Shown: positions 58,606 through 64,000 of the stretch, piece by piece | Layout of the letters: each line of letters opens with the position of its first letter | How positions within the stretch are numbered: position 1 is the first letter of the stretch | The notes under the pieces: generated by a model | The model's input: the letters and a program-made list of their open reading frames with translations, nothing else | Database searches by the model: none | What the model was told of the DNA's origin: nothing | Assembly: GCF_032854445.1 (NCBI RefSeq) | Contig: NC_088302.1 | Location: forward strand, 19,341,338 to 19,405,337 | Direction of reading: 5' to 3' | DNA length: 64,000 bases | Origin: Liolophura sinensis | Taxonomy: Eukaryota > Mollusca > Polyplacophora > Chitonida > Chitonidae | Program-made: the position numbers and the translations under genes

Positions 58606-59950
58606 TTCATTCTCGTCTCTATGTTATAATACATTAATGTGAACACTACTTGGTTTCAGCACTGATCACGGCGTGCATCATTCATTAAACAAACTACCAC
58701 CACCACCACTGACGTTGATGTTGTAACCCTTAGATATCCAAGAACCAGATTAAAGGACGACAATCACAATTAATTTCCCATTTACTTACAAGTCACCGTT
58801 TGGCCACAGAGCCTGATAACCGTCATCCCATGAGACAACTCCAGTCAAATTCCTGATAAGGGTTGATCAATGAACTTTTTCACAAAGTTGACAAACGGTA
58901 TGTAAGGGTCAAACCCACATAGCCCAAGGCCAGTGGAACATGAGTTTTCACTTCTTTTGCCTTGTGGGCATCCGCCTCCATTTCGTTAAAAACATGACAG
59001 TTTATACCTAGAATGAAACTTTGAAGCCTGCCCTACAAAATGACTTCACTTAACAAGCAGAAAAAAACGGAAAGGGCAGCTCAACAGAGAAAAATTAAAT
59101 ATATCTATAAATACCAGGGAATAACACTCCCAACCCGAAAGCAATAATTGTGGACTGTAGCCAAATATTAGAGGTAGTATCTGGTGGTCGAGGCCATCAT
59201 TAATGTACGCTATCGGCTTTTCTCCGTCGAAAAAAACAGTGATTTCTGTGTGAGGTCCGCTAACTTGTGACTGGGTGGCTGTACATTCACATCCATTTCC
59301 AGCATGCATCTAGCTGCGACAGGATGTATGTCAGATAGAAGGTTGACAAAGAGAAGTTTTTATTTCACAAGTTGTCATTTGCTAGCCAGATAAACTGGCT
59401 GAATACAGTACTAATTTTTTTTAAAATAACGTTTTTGAAATAACATGTCAATTTAAAAAAAAAATAACATTTACGAAAAGAGTGCACCTTTTATTTCGGA
59501 ATCAGTACATTACAATGTCAGAAGAACTCAAAATGATTATTTTAATCATGGTCAACTTTGATTTCATATGCGGAACTTATTTCAAAATTTGCACCATTTT
59601 CAGAAATGATTTCTACAAGCTTTAAAAGTATCTAAGCACTTGTGATGTTACGTGTCTCTTACGAAAGCCATTTTAGTAGCGACGATAACTGATTTTACGT
59701 ATAGCTAAATCCAGGCGACAAGTAAAAGAAACAAACTACGAAAATCGTCGCTAGAATTTCTTCTACATAGCTGTAAACTGAACAAGAAAAAAAATCGGTT
59801 TCACATCTACTGCATCCACTAATATCCATATGGCCAGTTGTCAGCAAAATGTCCACATCACAGTTCGGGCTGTTCACACTGTTAAAGTATTATCCAAAGT
59901 CAAATTCCAAAGCCCAGCTTCATATTAATACAATTAACATCACAATATAT
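58606..59950. other. LINE 3' flank, otherwise no recognised feature
   Basis: A short ACCACCACCACCACT run near 58697 may mark the LINE 3' end. No clear target duplication was found. The rest is AT-rich. Confidence 0.35.
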
Positions 59951-59996
59951 TAATATTCTTGAATACGGCGTAAAACACCGATTACATAAATAAATA
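59951..59996 (+). mobile_element. SINE-A 3' fragment
   Basis: ATTCTTGAATACGGCGTAAA, ACACCGATTACATAAATAAA. Confidence 0.7.
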
Positions 59997-60169
59997 TGAA
60001 AACAATATCTTAAAAATGTACATATTATTTTCACGGAAGAGAGTTACCCAAAAGTAGACGTAGAACATGGAATTCAAGCATTCGCTGCTTTTGATGTATC
60101 CCAAAACATATAAAAACAAATAAGTACAGGTATTTTCTGATCTATTCACTTGTGGTTGCTTATTTTGTC

Positions 60170-60252
60170 TTTTAATTTTTTCTTTTTGTTTTTACTTGGT
60201 TTTTTGTTTTTTGTTTTTGTTTTTTTTGTTGTTGTTGTTGTTTTTTTTTTGT
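60170..60252 (+). repeat. (TTTTTG)n / (TTG)n tract
   Basis: Low-complexity T/G sequence, including TTGTTGTTGTTGTT. Confidence 0.9.
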
Positions 60253-61348
60253 TATGTTCTTTTCTTCACTTTAAAGGATAATATCCCAAGCAACCTCATT
60301 TTACCCAAAAAGATTCAAGGAAATTGTCGGTCCTACGTCATGAGCCAAACTTTGATACCACCATAAACCTTAACCGTGTCAATGATAACAAAGGGCATTT
60401 GATTACCTTGTCTATTCAATTTCCTAACTCCTTGTTATTTGACACATTAAGAGACTCTTGACACTACAAGGCTTCCTTACAGTCACAAGCCTTCTAGGTT
60501 CAATAGTACTAATTACTGTTGTCAGCACCTGGCCTGGAGGTGAAACCCCCAAACGTTACCCGAAAGGAGCCCAGGCACGACCTTGTCAGGGGCTTCCTTC
60601 TGCGATCCCCCTCCAGCTGAATTCAACTAATTGACCATAGTTTTATTGGCAGAATTGACTGTTAGATGATTTCTTGTGTACGGTAAAGGTGCATGCGTAC
60701 TAAAATAAAGTGCGGTTTTATTTTTAGATTCTGTAAAGCTGATTGGAAGTGAAGTGGACCTTATTACAAATTACAAGTGATATTGGCAAGATTCACGAAA
60801 TTACATTATCCAGAAACCCCCACTTCTAACTTAAAATGCCTGCTCCTATTAAAATGTCTTCAGGTATCCCCACGTGCCCGCGGTTGACTTCCAACCACAA
60901 ATTCAAATATGGCCTTGTGAAGAAAAAAAAAAGGAAGAAAGGCGATCAAGCCGCCGGCAATTTATGGCAGATTTCACATAGCTCCAATAACATAATGCTA
61001 TAATCGATACATCATCGTATTTTAGTGGGTCTCTTCTATTCTCAGAATTACATATTTCCCACCAATGAAGTTGACTTGGATTAGTTTAAAGGTTTTAGTT
61101 CTGTTCTTGCCATCCGCTTATGGAGAAATTATGCTTCACCCAGCAAATGCTTGGTATGATTGTTCTCACAAAGAATCTTTCTTTTAGTGAGACCTTTACA
61201 TATAAAACTGTATTGATGTCAATGAGATAGACTTGTACTAAAACTAATCACTGATTGCGCCAAGGTTGCAGACATTTGCTGTTGTTGTTGCGGTATTTAT
61301 TGAGAATATTAAACATACAGTTGTTACCCCTCTTCTGAAAGAAAATAC
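60253..61348. other. No recognised feature
   Basis: No open frame above 60 codons and no repeat assigned. Confidence 0.35.
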
Positions 61349-61618
61349 ATTTATTTATTTATTTATTTGATTGGTGTTTTACGCCGTACTCAAGAATATT
61401 TCACTTATACGACGGCGGCCAGCATTATGGTGGGTGGAAACCGGGCAGAGGCCGGGGGAAACCCACGACCATCCGCAGGTTGCTGGCAGACCTTCCCACT
61501 TACGGCCGGAGAGGAAGCCAGCATGAGTTGGACTTGAGCTCACAGCGACCGCATTGGTGAGAGGCTCCTGGGTCATTACGCTGCGCTAGCGCGCTAACCG
61601 ACTGAGCCACGGAGGTCC
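61349..61618 (-). mobile_element. SINE-A, full-length
   Basis: In reverse complement it matches 41863-42129 along its length, including GGACCTCCGTGGCTCAGTCG, the CTAGCGCAGCGTAATGACCC segment, the B box, the body, the 3' module and an (AAAT)n tail of five units. Confidence 0.96.
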
Positions 61619-61779
61619 CGAAAGAAAATACATCATCCAAACCATATCAGCATATAATGTAGGTATCCTCCTAAACCAGTCATTCGCCACAAGAGTATGC
61701 TGACTTGTGTCCTTGAGGCTTTGCGTGTAGCTTTTCGTTTTATTTCGGTCAAATCATGAAGCTGTGCCCTTGTAGCAGA

Positions 61780-61864
61780 TGTATTTATTTATTTATTTAG
61801 TTGATTGGTGTTTTACGGAAGATTCAAGAATATTTCACTTATACGACAACGGTCAGCATTATGG
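61780..61864 (-). mobile_element. SINE-A 3' fragment
   Basis: TTGATTGGTGTTTTACGGAA, GATTCAAGAATATTTCACTT, ATACGACAACGGTCAGCATT, in the same orientation as the full copy 160 bases before. Confidence 0.9.
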
Positions 61865-62089
61865 CAAATATATGTATATTGCTACTAATTTAATTTTATT
61901 GCTTCTGCAGTGCAAGAATTGCAATGCAACGCAAACTCAAGACACAACAAATGAGATCCTTTACCTACTCACGGCTTGACTATAAAGACTCAAGTGTCTT
62001 GATTATCACCTCTTGCTGAATGCCAAGGAAAGGACCAGCATTGACAAGCCCGGCATTGTTCATATAGAGATTCTAAATTCTCCGTTCTC

Positions 62090-62340
62090 ATTGTTCAGGT
62101 CTCCGGGGTGATAACAATCGGTCGATAGCGCTCGTGGGACGATCGTTAAAGACTACTTGTTTCCCAACAATATAGCGCTCAAATCTGTACACCCAACGTA
62201 GAAAAGTTAGTAATTTATCAAAGGTCGGTGGCTTACCAGGAGCATTCGGGTTTCCTCCATCCACCCACCCACAATGGTAACCGCAATAGTGTGAGCAAAA
62301 AAGGTCTTGGGTGCGACCTTGAACAGCAGTTAAATAAAAA
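62090..62340 (+). mobile_element. SINE-B, 5'-truncated or diverged
   Basis: GGGTGATAACAATCGGTCGA matches 35287. Further on AAAGTTAGTAATTTATCAAA, GGTCGGTGGCTTACC and TTCGGGTTTCCTCC match the body. The 3' end (AACAGCAGTTAAATAAA) is worn. Confidence 0.6.
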
Positions 62341-64000
62341 AAAAATTCAAAGTCTCAAGTATGTCCAAGCTAGGAATTGAACGCGGTTCGCACTGTTAAG
62401 ATGCTCTGATCTTACGGCTACCAGGATTTGGTTCACCAAATAAGGGATTACGCCACAATTCATAATGCTTAAAAAAATTTCCTGGGTACTGTTTTGTGCA
62501 GAAAGCTTTTTTCATGTGTCTGAAGCGTAATATATGAGATCATGACTAAATTCACAAACTGCTTATTCTATGTGCGAATTTAAACCCAACCGACATTCAG
62601 GTTACATCAATTATATTAATATACATTTTATGTCGTCCTTTGATAAAATTTTGGAAAGTCTTCCTCCTCCCTCAAACGGTTTACTAAAACAGCAATACAA
62701 AGTAGCCCATTCGTTAGATGTACATTGTAATTCACGTTTTTGTTCCCTTTATTAAACTAGAAAGGTTTTACACGCACTTTGTTATGTGAGATTTTAATAC
62801 CTTGCTGACTTTGTCTTCCTGCTTCTGGTTACAGTTAAATTTTGCAGTCCACAAATAACATATCAGAAAACTTGAACCGAACTCGTTTTGTACGGAGACA
62901 ATTAATCAACACAGTAGAGCTGTATTTTGTTTTGCTGAGCTATGAAGAGGGAGACAACTCTGTTCGGCTTTATCAGCTTCTCTGAAAGTTGGGGTGAAAT
63001 GTGTATTTAGAACATATGGGCTATATGCAGTGAACGTCGTGAAACATTTGAATACAGTTTTGACGGAATAGGATTTCAGTACTTAAAGGCTCTCACTGGA
63101 GGAAAGGTCTGCAAGATTCTCTCCGCTAACCCCATTTGCAATGTGGCTCGGGTCACGTTCATGAGTCATAACAGCGCGAGCTACATCGTGCCTACTCAAA
63201 TGCAAATGTCCTTGATGACGCCTTACTGTGTCAATATAAGATCATTCAGCGTCTATGTTTTCAATTTAGTGAAAAGGAGCGAATCTTGTTTATCTTATTA
63301 TTTTCACAAAGCACTTAGTGAACTAAATGATGAAATTGCCTTTCAGTTGATGATTTGTTCGAAAGCATATCAGCTAATACTGGTCTGAGTTTATATCTAA
63401 AAATTTTGCCAACTCAGCAGCCAATGCAGTTGACCAATATCAGAGCATAGCAGCAGCAGTGTTATTGTTCATATTTAATATACGGTGGCGCAATTTGTTT
63501 TAGGCTAAGTACGAAACTGAAGACTTAGTCTAAAGTTAAATCTGGTATTGAGTCCTAAACTAGTTTTGGGCATGTCGGACCCGGATGTGTTCTTGAATCA
63601 CTATAACTCATACTACGACACAACTAACTCTTTGTTGCCTCCTGAGTAACCCCTAGCAAAAACGTGTTAACGACATTATTTGTCATATGAAGACCACCTT
63701 TTCGACAAACAGTACACAATATGTTCTTGAAATCCTTGAATTGCTTTAATCTAAAATTACATCAAAACCCCACATCACGCACATTACGTATCAAGTCACG
63801 TTTTAAATAATAGAGCTTTATCACTAAAAATAAACTGACGTTTGATTTTTTCTTCAAAGGCATGTAAATCTTATTTTATCTCAAGAAAAGCAAAAGGGAG
63901 TTGAATACACCAAGAGATCGATATTAGAAGAAAGAATTTTAGATCGAAGTGACTCCTCATCTATCCTTAGATTTTTGTGTCTTTGATGTTCAAACAATGC
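62341..64000. other. No recognised feature
   Basis: A minus-strand B-box-like word (GCGTTCAATTCC near 62377) may be another SINE head. Open frames at 62570-62755 and 63143-63388 have no recognisable domain. Confidence 0.35.

Overview
The window looks like animal nuclear DNA, most likely from a lophotrochozoan such as a mollusc; this is inference from repeat and gene style, and I cannot name the species. It is AT-rich and gene-poor. Coding sequence is split by introns with GT/AG borders, and most of the recognisable sequence is SINEs, one decayed LINE, a small DNA transposon, minisatellites and microsatellites. There are no bacterial operons, rRNA genes or CRISPR arrays.

The one host gene I can defend is a rhodopsin-class (class A) neuropeptide-type GPCR on the plus strand. 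Exon 1 (13710-14112) encodes the N-terminus and TM1 to the start of TM3. A phase-1 intron of about 16.5 kb follows (14113-30576). Exon 2 (30577 to about 31254) encodes the DRY motif through TM7 and helix 8. TM6, TM7 and helix 8 fall in three different frames, so the gene as written is broken near its 3' end: a recent pseudogene, or clustered sequence errors. A short terminal exon at 32009-32087 is possible.

The main mobile component is a tRNA-derived SINE (SINE-A) with A/B-box head, a conserved body and an AAATAAATAAAT tail, in full-length, truncated and degenerate copies on both strands. A second family (SINE-B) has a different body but a similar 3' module. Three further dispersed families (C, K and E), a fourth (F) and tRNA-like fragments recur. 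A degenerate non-LTR retrotransposon (about 54641-58605) keeps remnants of ORF1, APE-type endonuclease, reverse transcriptase and RNase H. A 413-bp element at 43704-44116 has inverted ends and TA flanks.

The remaining space has several minisatellites (48, 31, 24, 35, 21 and about 200 bp units), two of them open in a reading frame, and long stretches where I recognise nothing. I did not find a convincing new multigene system. The best leads are the frame-broken GPCR, the 3' module shared by several repeat families, and a cluster of GACGTCA-type repeats.
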